The notes below the pieces were generated by a model. It had not been told where the DNA came from. It searched no databases and saw nothing but the letters and a program-made list of their open reading frames with translations. From Brevinema_A sp051647245 (GTDB lineage Bacteria > Spirochaetota > Brevinematia > Brevinematales > Brevinemataceae), in assembly GCA_051647245.1 (NCBI GenBank), contig JBOFDS010000008.1, forward strand, positions 146,198 through 210,197: a DNA stretch of 64,000 bases. Direction: 5' to 3'. Shown here one piece after another: positions 34,187 through 43,252 of the stretch (the first letter of the stretch is position 1; every line of letters starts with the position of its first letter). A program made the position numbers and the translations under genes.

Positions 34187-34711
34187 ATGAAAAAATATCA
34201 TTTTGATGCCTTATATTTATTATATATTTCGATTTTTGTCGAGCAAAGTATGGAAAAAGAATCTTTCACCATCGAAGAAGAGATCGAAATCACTTACGTG
34301 AGCTACCACGCTCTTCTCGCTGCCTACGCCTACACGAACAGTAGTGAAGATAAGGAAAGAGCTATAGCATTTATTAGATCTTCCTACCCTTCTGATATCA
34401 GAGATGTAGTAGTAGATACACTTAATGATATGCTTACACTACGCCCAGAAATGGAAGCATTTGCCACAGAATACGATTCTTTTGAGAAACTTGGTGATGT
34501 GTTAATGAAAAAAAACCTTCTCCTTTTAGAAACAAAATCTTTCGAGTTGAAAGAAGAAAATATGGATGAATTTTTTTCATACACCATGTACATCTATGAA
34601 TCGCTCATCTTATTAGACGAATACGAGCATAATATAAATAAACTGAAAGCAGATATCGACACATTAGAGCTCAATGAAATTGTTGTAGAGATTATTAACT
34701 CTTTACATTAA
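34187..34711 (+). CDS. Acidic helical protein, unknown
   Basis: 174 aa from the ATG with GAGGAGAG upstream. No signal peptide or membrane helix. It is acidic and mostly helical, with segments such as FTIEEEIEITYVSYHALLAA and LDEYEHNINKLKADIDTLEL. I recognise no family. Its 3' end overlaps the converging minus-strand gene by 17 bases, and no terminator is seen for either. Confidence 0.6.
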   Translation: MKKYHFDALYLLYISIFVEQSMEKESFTIEEEIEITYVSYHALLAAYAYTNSSEDKERAIAFIRSSYPSDIRDVVVDTLNDMLTLRPEMEAFATEYDSFEKLGDVLMKKNLLLLETKSFELKEENMDEFFSYTMYIYESLILLDEYEHNINKLKADIDTLELNEIVVEIINSLH

Positions 34712-35075
34712 GGCTTTGAAAAACGGTGTTGTAGCGACGTTCTAGTTCTGGATTTTTGAACAGAGTTGTTTCTACTTTCCCACCTAGTTCTTCTTCACAT
34801 AGCAGTGCGATTTTTTGATAAAAATATTTAACATCAACAAGTTCACTAACAAAAGAAGAGGGAAAAATTAGATAAAATGGCTTATTTTGTGTAATTTGAT
34901 TGATCATACACATGTAGATATGTGTGATTGGGAGATAGTTTTGATCGATAATAACACAATCAGAACTCTCACTATTCCTCAAAATACAAGTTTTAACAGC
35001 CATCCGCTGAGCGATTTTCACCATTTTTTCTCTATGATAAGATATTGAGTTAAGTGGTTTTATCAAAACAATCAT
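34695..35075 (-). CDS. Unknown cytoplasmic protein, 126 aa
   Basis: Start chosen at the ATG with GAGGAA upstream; the longer frame adds 21 residues that cover the promoter. The chain begins with a strand (MIVLIKPLNSISY), has two Cys in KTCILRNSESSDCVIIDQ, and a helical C-terminus ending in ELERRYNTVF. It may be an alpha/beta fold; no family is recognised. A perfect -10 (TATAAT, 35107-35112) lies 32 bases upstream. Confidence 0.55.
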   Translation of the reverse strand: MIVLIKPLNSISYHREKMVKIAQRMAVKTCILRNSESSDCVIIDQNYLPITHIYMCMINQITQNKPFYLIFPSSFVSELVDVKYFYQKIALLCEEELGGKVETTLFKNPELERRYNTVFQSLNVKS

Positions 35076-35106
35076 AAAATTCCTCGATTTGCTAACGTTA
35101 ATATTG

Positions 35107-35112
35107 ATTATA
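35107..35112 (-). promoter_or_regulatory. -10 element for the 126-aa unknown gene
   Basis: TATAAT on the minus strand, between this gene and the preceding terminator at 35161-35189. The -35 region has no clear hexamer. Confidence 0.4.
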
Positions 35113-35160
35113 AACAAATGTAGCGAAATAGAAAGCAATAGTCAAATCAATTTAAAGCAA

Positions 35161-35189
35161 AAAAAGCTACCTATAATAGGTAGCTTTTT
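35161..35189 (-). terminator. Intrinsic terminator of the 50-codon ORF
   Basis: Fourteen-base arms AAAAAGCTACCTAT and ATAGGTAGCTTTTT around one base; effectively a nine-base-pair G/C-containing stem with flanking A/T. It lies 11 bases after the small ORF stop. Confidence 0.85.
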
Positions 35190-35199
35190 ATTAGTATTA

Positions 35200-35352
35200 T
35201 TATCTTCTTCTTCTTAAACCAAGCTCGGAAGAACGAATAGACATTGAAAATAACGCCACAGCACGATAAAAATGAACAAGATTTTTTGTACGATGATTTG
35301 TTGTGGTATTGACAGTCTTTTCTGTAACGCTTGTGAGTACTTGTTGGGTCAT
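35200..35352 (-). CDS. Small protein of 50 aa with Arg-rich C-terminus, unknown
   Basis: ATG at 35352 with CGGAGG six bases upstream, 50 codons, TAA at 35200-35202. The N-terminal third is Thr/Gln/Val-rich (MTQQVLTSVTEKTV). The middle holds a short amphipathic helix (LVHFYRAVALFSM), and the chain ends SSELGLRRRR. It has its own terminator 11 bases on, and upstream the map terminator isolates it, so it must be transcribed from within 35353-35430, where TATAAT occurs. The strong ribosome site, isolated unit and terminator argue that it is real. The Arg tail could bind RNA, DNA or membrane phosphates; this is not shown. Confidence 0.62.
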   Translation of the reverse strand: MTQQVLTSVTEKTVNTTTNHRTKNLVHFYRAVALFSMSIRSSELGLRRRR

Positions 35353-35392
35353 TTTTTCCTCCGATATATATTGTAAAATAATAACTCAGTAC

Positions 35393-35398
35393 ATTATA
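35393..35398 (-). promoter_or_regulatory. -10 element for the 50-aa ORF
   Basis: TATAAT on the minus strand, 41 bases upstream of the ATG. The -35 is not recognisable. Confidence 0.35.
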
Positions 35399-35424
35399 TT
35401 ATCGGAAGAATTTTTGATTTGCAT

Positions 35425-35452
35425 TAGAAAAATCCCGCCAAAAGACGGGATT
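35425..35452 (-). terminator. Intrinsic terminator of the bactofilin-map unit
   Basis: Stem AATCCCG(T)C / G(G)CGGGATT (minus strand), loop TTTT, then TTTTTC, eight bases after the map stop. Confidence 0.8.
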
Positions 35453-35459
35453 GATTTAT

Positions 35460-36239
35460 TTAGAGATAAATTGGGAAGTCGCCTCTATCGGTCATGATAA
35501 CAGGTCCATCCTTAGTAATAGCAACGGTGTGCTCCCAATGACAAGAAGGTTTTCCATCTTGAGTAACGACCGTCCAACCGTCTTCTTTTACGTAAACTTG
35601 TTCCGTACCAAGATTGATCATAGGTTCAATAGCCAAGACCATTCCTACTTCCATTCTAGGTCCACGACGTTTAGGATCGTGGTAATTAACAATATGTGGC
35701 TTTTCGTGTAAGTGTGTCCCAATACCATGCCCACAATAATCACGCACAATCCCATATTGTTTTTTGATGACGGATTCGATTGCTTTACCTATATCCCCGA
35801 TATAATTACCAGGTTGACATACTTGTATTGCAGCTCTTAATGCTTCCTGAGTGGTATCAGACATTTTACGAACCTCTTGAGAAACATTACCAACCAAAAA
35901 GGTATAAGCAGAATCTCCATAGTATCCGTTCAATTCAACACCGAGATCCATAGAAATAACATCTCCGTCTTTCACAACTCTAGAATCAGGGAATCCGTGG
36001 ATCACTTCTTCATTGATTGACCAACAAATACTTGCTGGAAAAGGAGTCATACCTTTCATCGGAAGATAATTTTTGAAAGCGGGTCTCGCACCACGTGCAT
36101 GAATCATTGACTCAACAATAGCATCAATTTCCAAACCCGTAACTCCAGGTTTAACAACTGTTTTAAGATGATTGTAGATATCTGCAACCACTTTCCCAGC
36201 CTGTCGCATATATTCCAGTTGAAGGGTATTTTTTGTCAT
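35460..36239 (-). CDS. map: Methionine aminopeptidase, type I
   Basis: 259 aa, M24A fold; removes the initiator Met from new proteins. Metal ligands appear in order: DLGVELNGYYGDSAYT (two Asp), then GHGIGTHLHEKPH (His), AIEPMI (Glu) and the last Glu in CHWEHTVAI. GAGGAA lies upstream of the ATG at a long spacing. It is eight bases after the bactofilin gene and shares its promoter. Confidence 0.95.
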   Translation of the reverse strand: MTKNTLQLEYMRQAGKVVADIYNHLKTVVKPGVTGLEIDAIVESMIHARGARPAFKNYLPMKGMTPFPASICWSINEEVIHGFPDSRVVKDGDVISMDLGVELNGYYGDSAYTFLVGNVSQEVRKMSDTTQEALRAAIQVCQPGNYIGDIGKAIESVIKKQYGIVRDYCGHGIGTHLHEKPHIVNYHDPKRRGPRMEVGMVLAIEPMINLGTEQVYVKEDGWTVVTQDGKPSCHWEHTVAITKDGPVIMTDRGDFPIYL

Positions 36240-36247
36240 GATTACTA

Positions 36248-36688
36248 TTATTCCTCAGATTGTGTTTCAGATTCAGAGTTAGAAAACTCATCTTTTTTAG
36301 AAGACTTTTTAATCGAAATTGGTTTTTCAGGAACAGTTGCTTCTCTATTGACAATAGAGCCTGTAATATCAATCTGTCCTTGAACAACCACACCAGGCTC
36401 CATCACGAGTCTAGGAGCTTTAATATTCCCAAGCACACGACCTGTTGAGAGTAATTGAACTTCTTCAGAAGCCTCGATATTTCCAATAAAAATACCACCA
36501 ACAGCGATAGTTTTAGTATAAACAGTTTCTGTTTTTAAACGACCAACAGGGCTAATAAACAAATGATCGTCTACAGTTAATTCACCTTCGAACTGACCAT
36601 CAATACGGAAAGAACCAGCTACATGAAATTTCCCTTCAAAAATGGCTCCCTCACCGATCAAACTATTTGATGCAAATTCTTTATTCAC
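36248..36688 (-). CDS. Bactofilin (polymer-forming cytoskeletal protein)
   Basis: 146 aa from a GTG start, chosen because GGAGG lies eight bases upstream; the longer frame adds 22 residues overlapping the promoter. The core (about 10-110) is a right-handed beta-helix with repeated turns: GEGAIFEGKFHVAGSFRIDG, FEGELTVDDHLFIS, VGGIFIGNIEASEEV, GNIKAPRLVMEPGVVVQG. The C-terminus is charged and disordered. Bactofilins polymerise without nucleotide and in spirochaetes help set cell shape and flagellar organisation. Co-transcribed with map. Confidence 0.9.
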   Translation of the reverse strand: MNKEFASNSLIGEGAIFEGKFHVAGSFRIDGQFEGELTVDDHLFISPVGRLKTETVYTKTIAVGGIFIGNIEASEEVQLLSTGRVLGNIKAPRLVMEPGVVVQGQIDITGSIVNREATVPEKPISIKKSSKKDEFSNSESETQSEE

Positions 36689-36742
36689 TTTCTGTTCCTC
36701 CAATCTTATTCCAGCTAAACAATCTATGATAAAATACCAAAT

Positions 36743-36771
36743 ATTATAAAACATTTTTATTTATTTATCAA
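36743..36771 (-). promoter_or_regulatory. Sigma-70 promoter of the bactofilin-map unit
   Basis: TTGATA (36766-36771) and TATAAT (36743-36748) with 17 bases between on the minus strand, 54 bases before the GTG. Confidence 0.65.
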
Positions 36772-36857
36772 GAATTTTACCAACAATAAGCAGGTTTTTT
36801 ATCAAGTTTTTTTATTATCTCTTGTCAATTTGGATCGTAATTATAACAGATTTATGC

Positions 36858-36886
36858 TTGATATTTGTGAAATTCTATGTTACTAT
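36858..36886 (+). promoter_or_regulatory. Sigma-70 promoter of recJ-holB
   Basis: TTGATA (36858-36863) and TACTAT (36881-36886), 17 bases apart, with TG one base before the -10 (extended). The leader to the ATG is ~110 bases and shows no hairpin I can support. Confidence 0.6.
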
Positions 36887-37003
36887 ATATGGAAGAAATT
36901 TTATATTAATGACTGAAAAATTTTCAGAATTTCTTCATTTCTTTGATCAAAAACGATCACCCTATTTTTTAAATAAATATATTATATAAAGACGGAGAAT
37001 CCC

Positions 37004-39232
37004 ATGCCTTATTTTGAATGGAATCTTCGTCGCTCAGATGTACCTTTACATCGTGAGATCAAGAATTCTCTTTTGCTTCCTGAATTTATCTTGAATATTG
37101 CTAAAAACAGAGGGATTGATACGTATCCTGCGATCATGCAGTTTGCGTTCCCTCAGATGTACTCCATGCGTAGTCCTTTTTTATTAACAGATATGGACAA
37201 AGCTGTTTCACGCATTCTTCAAGCAATTAAAGCAAACGAAAAAATCTTGATCTTTGGCGACAAAGATGCTGATGGCGTTACCTCTACAACAATTATTTAC
37301 CGAATTGTATCTCGCTTCAAAGGAAACATTTCTTTTCGTGTTCCTGAAGGTGAAGAACATTATGGTATCTCAAAAGAAGCCCTCGACGAAGCAAAAGCCG
37401 ATGGCGTTAGCCTTATTATCACAGTCGACTGTGGTATCACCGCAATTGAAGAAGCTCGCTATGCAAAAGAGCTCGATATTGATCTCATCATTACCGACCA
37501 CCATGAGCCTTTGGAAGAAATTCCTGAAGCTATCGCTCTCATCAACCCAAAATTGAACAATTACCCTTTCCCATTCCTTGCAGGGGCTGGCGTTGCGCTT
37601 AAAGTAGCTCAAGCTCTTGCGGAGGCATCTTATCTTGAAGAATATGATCAAGAGTTTGTCTGTTTCGATATTGAAACAACAGGATTGGATCCTGAGCAAG
37701 ACGAAATCACGGAAATTGCAGCTATCATCACCAAAAACGGTATCGAAATCGCTCACTTCGAGTGTCTCGTCAAAACTGCGAAACCTCTTTCCCCTCAGAT
37801 TACTCAAATCACAGGCATCACTAATGAAATGCTTGCGGAAAAAGGGATTCCTGTAACGGAAGCTTTGGAAAAATTCTTAGAATTTATCGGCGATCGTACA
37901 TTAATTGGACATAATATTATTGGATTTGACATGAAATTTATGCAGATCCAACTCAAAAAACATCTCCAACAATCTCTCTCCAACAAACCCATCGATACCT
38001 TGCCATTGTCTAGAAATATGTTTAAGCAACTCAAATCCCACGCTCTTTTTGCGATTGGGGAACATTTGGGGATTTTTGTGGATCAATCTCAATTACATAG
38101 AGCCTTGAATGACGTCCGCCTCAACGCAGAGGTATTCCGTCGCATGATCCTCACAAAATGTAAACCTATAGAACAAATCCTAGCGGAACTCTTTCCCTTG
38201 GCAGCTATTGGTACCGTTGCAGATATTATGCCTCTCGAAGATGAAAATCGTATCATCGTCAAAATGGGGATTGATCAAAAAAATCTCAAGCTCACTACAA
38301 CAGGTCTCATTGCTCTATTGAGAAAATTAAACATCATGGACAAGCTTGACTCAAAAATGATAGGATGGACTCTCGGGCCTATTATCAATTCCCCAGGACG
38401 TCTCGGTCAAGCAAGCATCGTTGTGGATCTTTTAATATCAACAAATATCAATGAAGTCAATAATTTAGTGGAACAATTGATCCTCAAAGATCAAGAAAGA
38501 AAAGATTTGATTTCTTCTTTAGAAGGTGAAATCGTTCGCTGTATCGATCATGAACACATCAAAGCGAATAAACACGTCTTCATGGTCTCTAATAATATCG
38601 CTCGTGGTCTGACAGGTCTCATCGCCACCAAATTGACCAATCAATTCCATGTTCCTGTGATCATTGTTGCTAAAATGGATGATGGCTCTTACTCTGGTTC
38701 TGTGCGCTCTACGGGTGATTTCAATGTTGTGGACTTCCTAAGTTCTTATGAAAATCTCTTTGTCCGATTTGGTGGACATAAGTCTGCTGGGGGATTTGTG
38801 ATTGAAGAATCCAATATGGAAAATCTCAAAGAACATCTCTCTCAATACATGAATAGTTGGACAGCTGAAAATCTCAAAAATCCTTTAGATATCGATATTG
38901 AGTTGACAGATTTAGCAATTTTAAGTGTTAAAAATATCAACTACATGCGAAATCTTTTTAGCCCTATTGGTAGCAAAAATCCTTACCCTAACTTCCTTGT
39001 CAAAAATGTTTTTGTAATCGAACAAAAAACAATAGGCAAAAATAAAGACCATGTCTTCTTTAAGTTTAAAAAGGGCGAAAAAGAATTCAATGGTGTTGCT
39101 TGGGGATTTGCAGGTCGTTGGGAAGAAATCAAAAACTCTACAAACTTCGATCTTGTTGGCATCCCTGAAATCAACGAATGGAATAATAACACAGAAGTGC
39201 GTCTTGAAATTATCGATATGAATGGACGCTAG
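37004..39232 (+). CDS. recJ: RecJ single-strand exonuclease with an inserted DnaQ-type 3'-5' exonuclease domain
   Basis: 742 aa, longer than typical RecJ (~560-580). The DHH phosphoesterase half has GDKDADG (85-91), VDCGITA and TDHH (164-167). At ~215 a complete DEDDh exonuclease domain begins: FDIETTG (Asp222, Glu224), HNIIGFD (near 303-309) and HRALNDV (His365, Asp370), ending near 380. RecJ then resumes with AAIGTVADIMPL (about 401-411), GRLG, and the DHHA1 motif FGGHKSAGG. All catalytic residues of both units look intact, so the protein may degrade ssDNA in both polarities. The reading frame is open throughout, so this is a true insertion, not a frameshift or neighbour fusion. ATG has GGAG upstream. 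holB follows at once. Confidence 0.92.
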   Translation: MPYFEWNLRRSDVPLHREIKNSLLLPEFILNIAKNRGIDTYPAIMQFAFPQMYSMRSPFLLTDMDKAVSRILQAIKANEKILIFGDKDADGVTSTTIIYRIVSRFKGNISFRVPEGEEHYGISKEALDEAKADGVSLIITVDCGITAIEEARYAKELDIDLIITDHHEPLEEIPEAIALINPKLNNYPFPFLAGAGVALKVAQALAEASYLEEYDQEFVCFDIETTGLDPEQDEITEIAAIITKNGIEIAHFECLVKTAKPLSPQITQITGITNEMLAEKGIPVTEALEKFLEFIGDRTLIGHNIIGFDMKFMQIQLKKHLQQSLSNKPIDTLPLSRNMFKQLKSHALFAIGEHLGIFVDQSQLHRALNDVRLNAEVFRRMILTKCKPIEQILAELFPLAAIGTVADIMPLEDENRIIVKMGIDQKNLKLTTTGLIALLRKLNIMDKLDSKMIGWTLGPIINSPGRLGQASIVVDLLISTNINEVNNLVEQLILKDQERKDLISSLEGEIVRCIDHEHIKANKHVFMVSNNIARGLTGLIATKLTNQFHVPVIIVAKMDDGSYSGSVRSTGDFNVVDFLSSYENLFVRFGGHKSAGGFVIEESNMENLKEHLSQYMNSWTAENLKNPLDIDIELTDLAILSVKNINYMRNLFSPIGSKNPYPNFLVKNVFVIEQKTIGKNKDHVFFKFKKGEKEFNGVAWGFAGRWEEIKNSTNFDLVGIPEINEWNNNTEVRLEIIDMNGR

Positions 39233-39233
39233 A

Positions 39234-40379
39234 ATGAGCTTCAGAGTTTCAAACAAAGCCACCTCTCTCCTGCAACGTTTTTGTGACACACCAACACAAA
39301 GTCGCGCCCTACTCTTAATTGGAAAAAATGGCTGGGGAAAATTTTCTTCTGGGATTGATTTTGCAGAAAACATCCTCGGAACAGATCCTCTGCAAAGCAG
39401 TGATTTTTTCTGTTTTAGAAATGATCAATTTGCACTCAAAACAGAGTATTTCTTAACCAAAACTCCAGCTACAAAAGCTGCTTGGGATTGGATTTATCTC
39501 CTTCAACGGCGTATTAATGTTTCTTTACTGATAGGAGAATCTCTTGGTACAGGTGCAAAGATCGCCACAACTAAAGACGATCTTGATAGTTACATTGCTC
39601 AAAAAGAATTCCCTCAAGACAAAAAATTCATGGACCAACTACTGACACTTTGCGGAATTTTTGATAAAAAAACAGGTGTGCCTATAGATATTATCCGAGA
39701 AATCTCAAAATTCCATGCTATGCATAGTGATCATGGTCGTGTAAGTTTGATTGGGAATTTTGATCAAGCTGATGAAACCACACAAAATGCTGCCTTAAAG
39801 TTACTTGAAGAACCTCATCCCAACCACTGGCTCATCTTGACAGCAGAAAATGAAAAAAATATCATTCAGACGATCAAATCACGTACCGTCAAGATCGTAT
39901 TTACAGAGCCATCGGCAGGAGATCTCGCATTTTTAGGATCGGAGACTCACCCCCTGTCGGCGACCAATATCATGAAAGAATCTTTATACAAGATTTCTCA
40001 GACAAAAAAAGCTCTATTAAAAGAGTTTTTTGATAACAGTATCAATCAAGTCGATCAAAACATTCACTTTCTACAATTCATAGAAACTCTTGTAAAGGAA
40101 CAGCAGACAGATTTATTTCTTGAATCTTTACAACAATGTTTTGAAGATGCTTTTATCTTGAGACAAAATCATTTACGTAATCTTTCTATTCCTTTGAAAA
40201 TAGCTGAATACCAAGAATTTAGCTCAAAACTTCAAAGAGTAAGTACAACGGAATTAGAAGAATTTGTTTCTCTAATTGGTCAAGCTCGTACACAAGTGGC
40301 TCGTTCTGTAATCAAAGTAGAAGCATTCTTACCTCCTTTATTCTTAGAAATTGCAAGAACTCTTATCAAAATCAAATAA
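39234..40379 (+). CDS. holB: DNA polymerase III delta-prime-like clamp-loader subunit
   Basis: 381 aa. AAA+ clamp-loader fold: P-loop-like GKNGWGK (about 30-36) and the typical delta-prime stretch GNFDQADETTQNAALKLLEE followed by ILTAENEKNIIQTIKSR. The zinc-cysteine module of some DnaX/HolB proteins is absent. It belongs with the tau/gamma and delta subunits that load the sliding clamp. The start could be 39222, overlapping recJ, or 39234; neither has a strong ribosome site. Sharing a transcript with the composite RecJ nuclease links replication and repair. Confidence 0.8.
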   Translation: MSFRVSNKATSLLQRFCDTPTQSRALLLIGKNGWGKFSSGIDFAENILGTDPLQSSDFFCFRNDQFALKTEYFLTKTPATKAAWDWIYLLQRRINVSLLIGESLGTGAKIATTKDDLDSYIAQKEFPQDKKFMDQLLTLCGIFDKKTGVPIDIIREISKFHAMHSDHGRVSLIGNFDQADETTQNAALKLLEEPHPNHWLILTAENEKNIIQTIKSRTVKIVFTEPSAGDLAFLGSETHPLSATNIMKESLYKISQTKKALLKEFFDNSINQVDQNIHFLQFIETLVKEQQTDLFLESLQQCFEDAFILRQNHLRNLSIPLKIAEYQEFSSKLQRVSTTELEEFVSLIGQARTQVARSVIKVEAFLPPLFLEIARTLIKIK

Positions 40380-40407
40380 AAAACAAGGCTTCAAGCCTTG
40401 TTTTTTT
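40378..40407. terminator. Bidirectional terminator between holB and lptG
   Basis: Stem ACAAGGCTT / AAGCCTTGT closing on C, flanked by A and T7 runs on both strands. Confidence 0.85.
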
Positions 40408-40415
40408 GTTTAAAT

Positions 40416-41852
40416 TTATGTTGTGGATCGAGCATAAAGTACAAAAGCGAGCACACCAAAGATCATACTACCACCAAAACCTCCGATGAAAGGTGTCACA
40501 TCCCCACGACCGGCCATTCCCAGAAATGACGTATACATCAAGTAATACACAATAAATAAACCCATACTAATAGCACTATTAATAGGTACGGAAACCTTTT
40601 TAGAGGCCATATTCACAATCCCTATCCCCACCATAACTACAAAAATTAAGCCCAATGGATAAGCATCTTTAGCGTAGTATCTTGTTAATTCAGCGTGGTA
40701 GGAACGTCCCGATTGTTTGAGTTTTTCGATGTGGCGAAGTCCTTCTTCAATGGTCATCGCATCGATAGGATACCAATTACGCTCAAAATACCAATAAGGA
40801 TCGTTAATATCAGGAAGGACTTTATACTCAACTTGTTCAAATTCAAAACGTTTACCACCGTCTTCAATAGATCTAATTGTTCCGTTAGAAATTGCCCAAG
40901 CCTCGTGGCCAGCCTCCCAGTACAAGCGTTCCGCATCAATACGTTTTTTGAAAGTCATCCTATCCTTCACACGGATATTTTTAAGAGATTCGAGTTTGAT
41001 TCTGTTTGTAAAAAGCCACTCTGTCTCAGAATCATAAGGCTTGAATTCTGGAGTATTTACAGTATTTGGATCTTGGTATTGGACAATAGTAGCATTTTCA
41101 ATGTACTTTTCTGTTGCATTATAATATTCACCAAGATAAAGCAGTTGATTCTTACCAAAAATGGTGAACTTTTTATTGTCATTAAGAAAAGTCAATTCAC
41201 CAAGCTTAGCCTGATGCAGTGCCACACGCCGATAAATATAGGACTTTTGATAGCTTGGCAAAATAAAACCATTCATTAAAAAAGTAACTATACAAATATA
41301 ATAAACCACAGAAGTGAATACCATATAAAAGGTTAAGCGATAGATACTTGTGCCGGTACTTACCATTGCTACCATTTCTCTACTCGCAGAAAGACGACTC
41401 AAGACATAGGCAGTAGCAAACAAGAATCCAAATGGTTGCAAAATGAAAGTCCAGTAAGGCACCGTATTCAAATAGTGCAGGTTCAAATAATATCGATCAA
41501 CATCATCAGGGAGTCTTCTCATATCTTGGAAAATTTGGGACATCTCATAAATCGAAACAAAAAGAATAATCGAACCAAGCATAGAAAAAATAAACTGTTT
41601 CATAATATATGAATCCAATTTATTCCAACGAAGCATCCTAAGATTTTTAATAAATTGATCCTTACGTGTGAAGGTCATCAGCATTTTGATGAAATTTTTG
41701 GAGAAGTAGTAAATATCATTAAAAATCTCAACAATTCCATCATACCAATGGTGTTGACGAGGTTGCCCTGGGACTTGTTTTGGAAATAAATTACTTAATA
41801 TTTTAGAAAGAACATTCTTTGAGACGGAGGAAAGATTTTTTGAATTATTCAT
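40416..41852 (-). CDS. lptG: LptF/LptG family permease, second copy
   Basis: 478 aa, six helices (two sets of three) around a large periplasmic domain, the YjgP/YjgQ layout. A ~70-residue cytoplasmic N-terminal extension precedes the first helix (YIMKQFIFSMLGSIILFVSI). ASREMVAMVSTGTSIYRLTF is the family coupling-helix motif, and the last helices follow YAKDAYPLGLIFVVMVGIG. In Gram-negatives LptF and LptG with LptB pull LPS from the inner membrane; the lipid here is unknown. It overlaps the paired lptF gene by eight bases. Confidence 0.85.
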   Translation of the reverse strand: MNNSKNLSSVSKNVLSKILSNLFPKQVPGQPRQHHWYDGIVEIFNDIYYFSKNFIKMLMTFTRKDQFIKNLRMLRWNKLDSYIMKQFIFSMLGSIILFVSIYEMSQIFQDMRRLPDDVDRYYLNLHYLNTVPYWTFILQPFGFLFATAYVLSRLSASREMVAMVSTGTSIYRLTFYMVFTSVVYYICIVTFLMNGFILPSYQKSYIYRRVALHQAKLGELTFLNDNKKFTIFGKNQLLYLGEYYNATEKYIENATIVQYQDPNTVNTPEFKPYDSETEWLFTNRIKLESLKNIRVKDRMTFKKRIDAERLYWEAGHEAWAISNGTIRSIEDGGKRFEFEQVEYKVLPDINDPYWYFERNWYPIDAMTIEEGLRHIEKLKQSGRSYHAELTRYYAKDAYPLGLIFVVMVGIGIVNMASKKVSVPINSAISMGLFIVYYLMYTSFLGMAGRGDVTPFIGGFGGSMIFGVLAFVLYARSTT

Positions 41853-43239
41853 TGACTTTCCTTATATATAAAAATAAGGCAACCACAGCAAAGACCATTG
41901 TTGGTGCCCAAATCATTTCTGGTGGGACTTTATTTTGAGAGATCATATTTTCTACAGCAGATTTCATTCCATAGAAAATTAAGACAACGACAAGACTGAT
42001 ACTAAGACCTTCTCCTCGTCCACTACGAGCAGAGAACATTCCCAAGGGAAGACATAAAATAGCAAATACCAAGGCTGAGACAGGTAAGACAACCTTATCA
42101 TAAAGTTTCATGTATTGATAATTTGGTAATTTAGAGCGGGCTTGGGAGAGTAAGGTCTGAGATGTTTTTTGAGCAAGATCTAATCGATCACCGTGTTCTT
42201 TTGCCAGTTTTTTGGTGGCAGCAAGATCTTCTTCATCTTCTGTTTGATCATAGAGAATTTGTGGGATTAATTTTGTGTAGTGATAAAGTTTGTTGACTAA
42301 ATGTGTATTACTTTCAACTTGTCGAAAAGCACGTGTATTTGCTGTATAATCAGGGTCATCGGCAATGTCTTTTGCTAATTCACTATAAGTCATCGTGTCA
42401 GGTCCACGAAAAAAACCATCACCAGGTAGGCGGACATAATTATGCAAGGTCATCACACCAAATGAAGATAAATAAAATTCTTCACGGACACTAGGTTTGG
42501 GCGCGTTTTCTGGATCAACATTTTCACTACTGGATGATCGATTGGTGATATAGTTAATCTGGTTCAAATCACCGTTGACAAACTTCATAATATAATGCTC
42601 AGGATTATCTGGATCAACATAGATACGACCTTGATTTGCACGGATAGTACGACGACTTACGACATCAACTGCATAAACATCGTAGAGCACATCCTCGCTA
42701 CCTTCAACAACTTCTGTTCGATCAAAACTAATTTGTACCGTTCCAATATTTAGAAAGACATTATCCAAAAGTTGAATCACAGGTTTTTGAGCAAGAACTT
42801 TAGATTTGAGTTGGAGGTAGTAGAGATTTGAGCTGGTTTCAACGACATTTTTGAAATTAAAGGCAAAAAGCATAATCATAATACCAAACATAATCCCAGG
42901 CATCATAATACGAGCTTGAGAAATACCGCAAGCACGCATCGAGACGAGCTCACTATCTTGAGATAATTTACCCAGAAGGAGCAAGTATGCAGGTAAAACA
43001 CCAAAAGGTACCGAAAAAGAAATCAAAAACGGAATCAAAGCCCCCATCATACTCATCACATGATAAAGAGGTACATTTTGTTCAAAATAATAACGAATAA
43101 GATAGTATAACTCATTGATCATAATAATAGACGAGAAGAAAGACAGACCTATAAGATAATTGACAAATAATTGAGAATAAAAATAACGGTCAAGCACCGT
43201 AAAAACTTGCGTATAAATGAATTTAATAAAGTTTTGCAT
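41845..43239 (-). CDS. lptF: LptF/LptG family permease, first copy
   Basis: 464 aa, same architecture as its neighbour: three helices, periplasmic domain (~115-370, charged, with an unusual acidic stretch TEDEEDLAATKKLAKE), then three helices. The coupling motif is DSELVSMRACGISQARIMMP. The F/G assignment of the two genes is tentative, since they differ mainly in the periplasmic domain. AAAGGA precedes the ATG. Transcribed with sppA and a Yip1-like gene. Confidence 0.85.
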   Translation of the reverse strand: MQNFIKFIYTQVFTVLDRYFYSQLFVNYLIGLSFFSSIIMINELYYLIRYYFEQNVPLYHVMSMMGALIPFLISFSVPFGVLPAYLLLLGKLSQDSELVSMRACGISQARIMMPGIMFGIMIMLFAFNFKNVVETSSNLYYLQLKSKVLAQKPVIQLLDNVFLNIGTVQISFDRTEVVEGSEDVLYDVYAVDVVSRRTIRANQGRIYVDPDNPEHYIMKFVNGDLNQINYITNRSSSSENVDPENAPKPSVREEFYLSSFGVMTLHNYVRLPGDGFFRGPDTMTYSELAKDIADDPDYTANTRAFRQVESNTHLVNKLYHYTKLIPQILYDQTEDEEDLAATKKLAKEHGDRLDLAQKTSQTLLSQARSKLPNYQYMKLYDKVVLPVSALVFAILCLPLGMFSARSGRGEGLSISLVVVLIFYGMKSAVENMISQNKVPPEMIWAPTMVFAVVALFLYIRKVNE

Positions 43240-43252
43240 TAAGATCCTTTAT

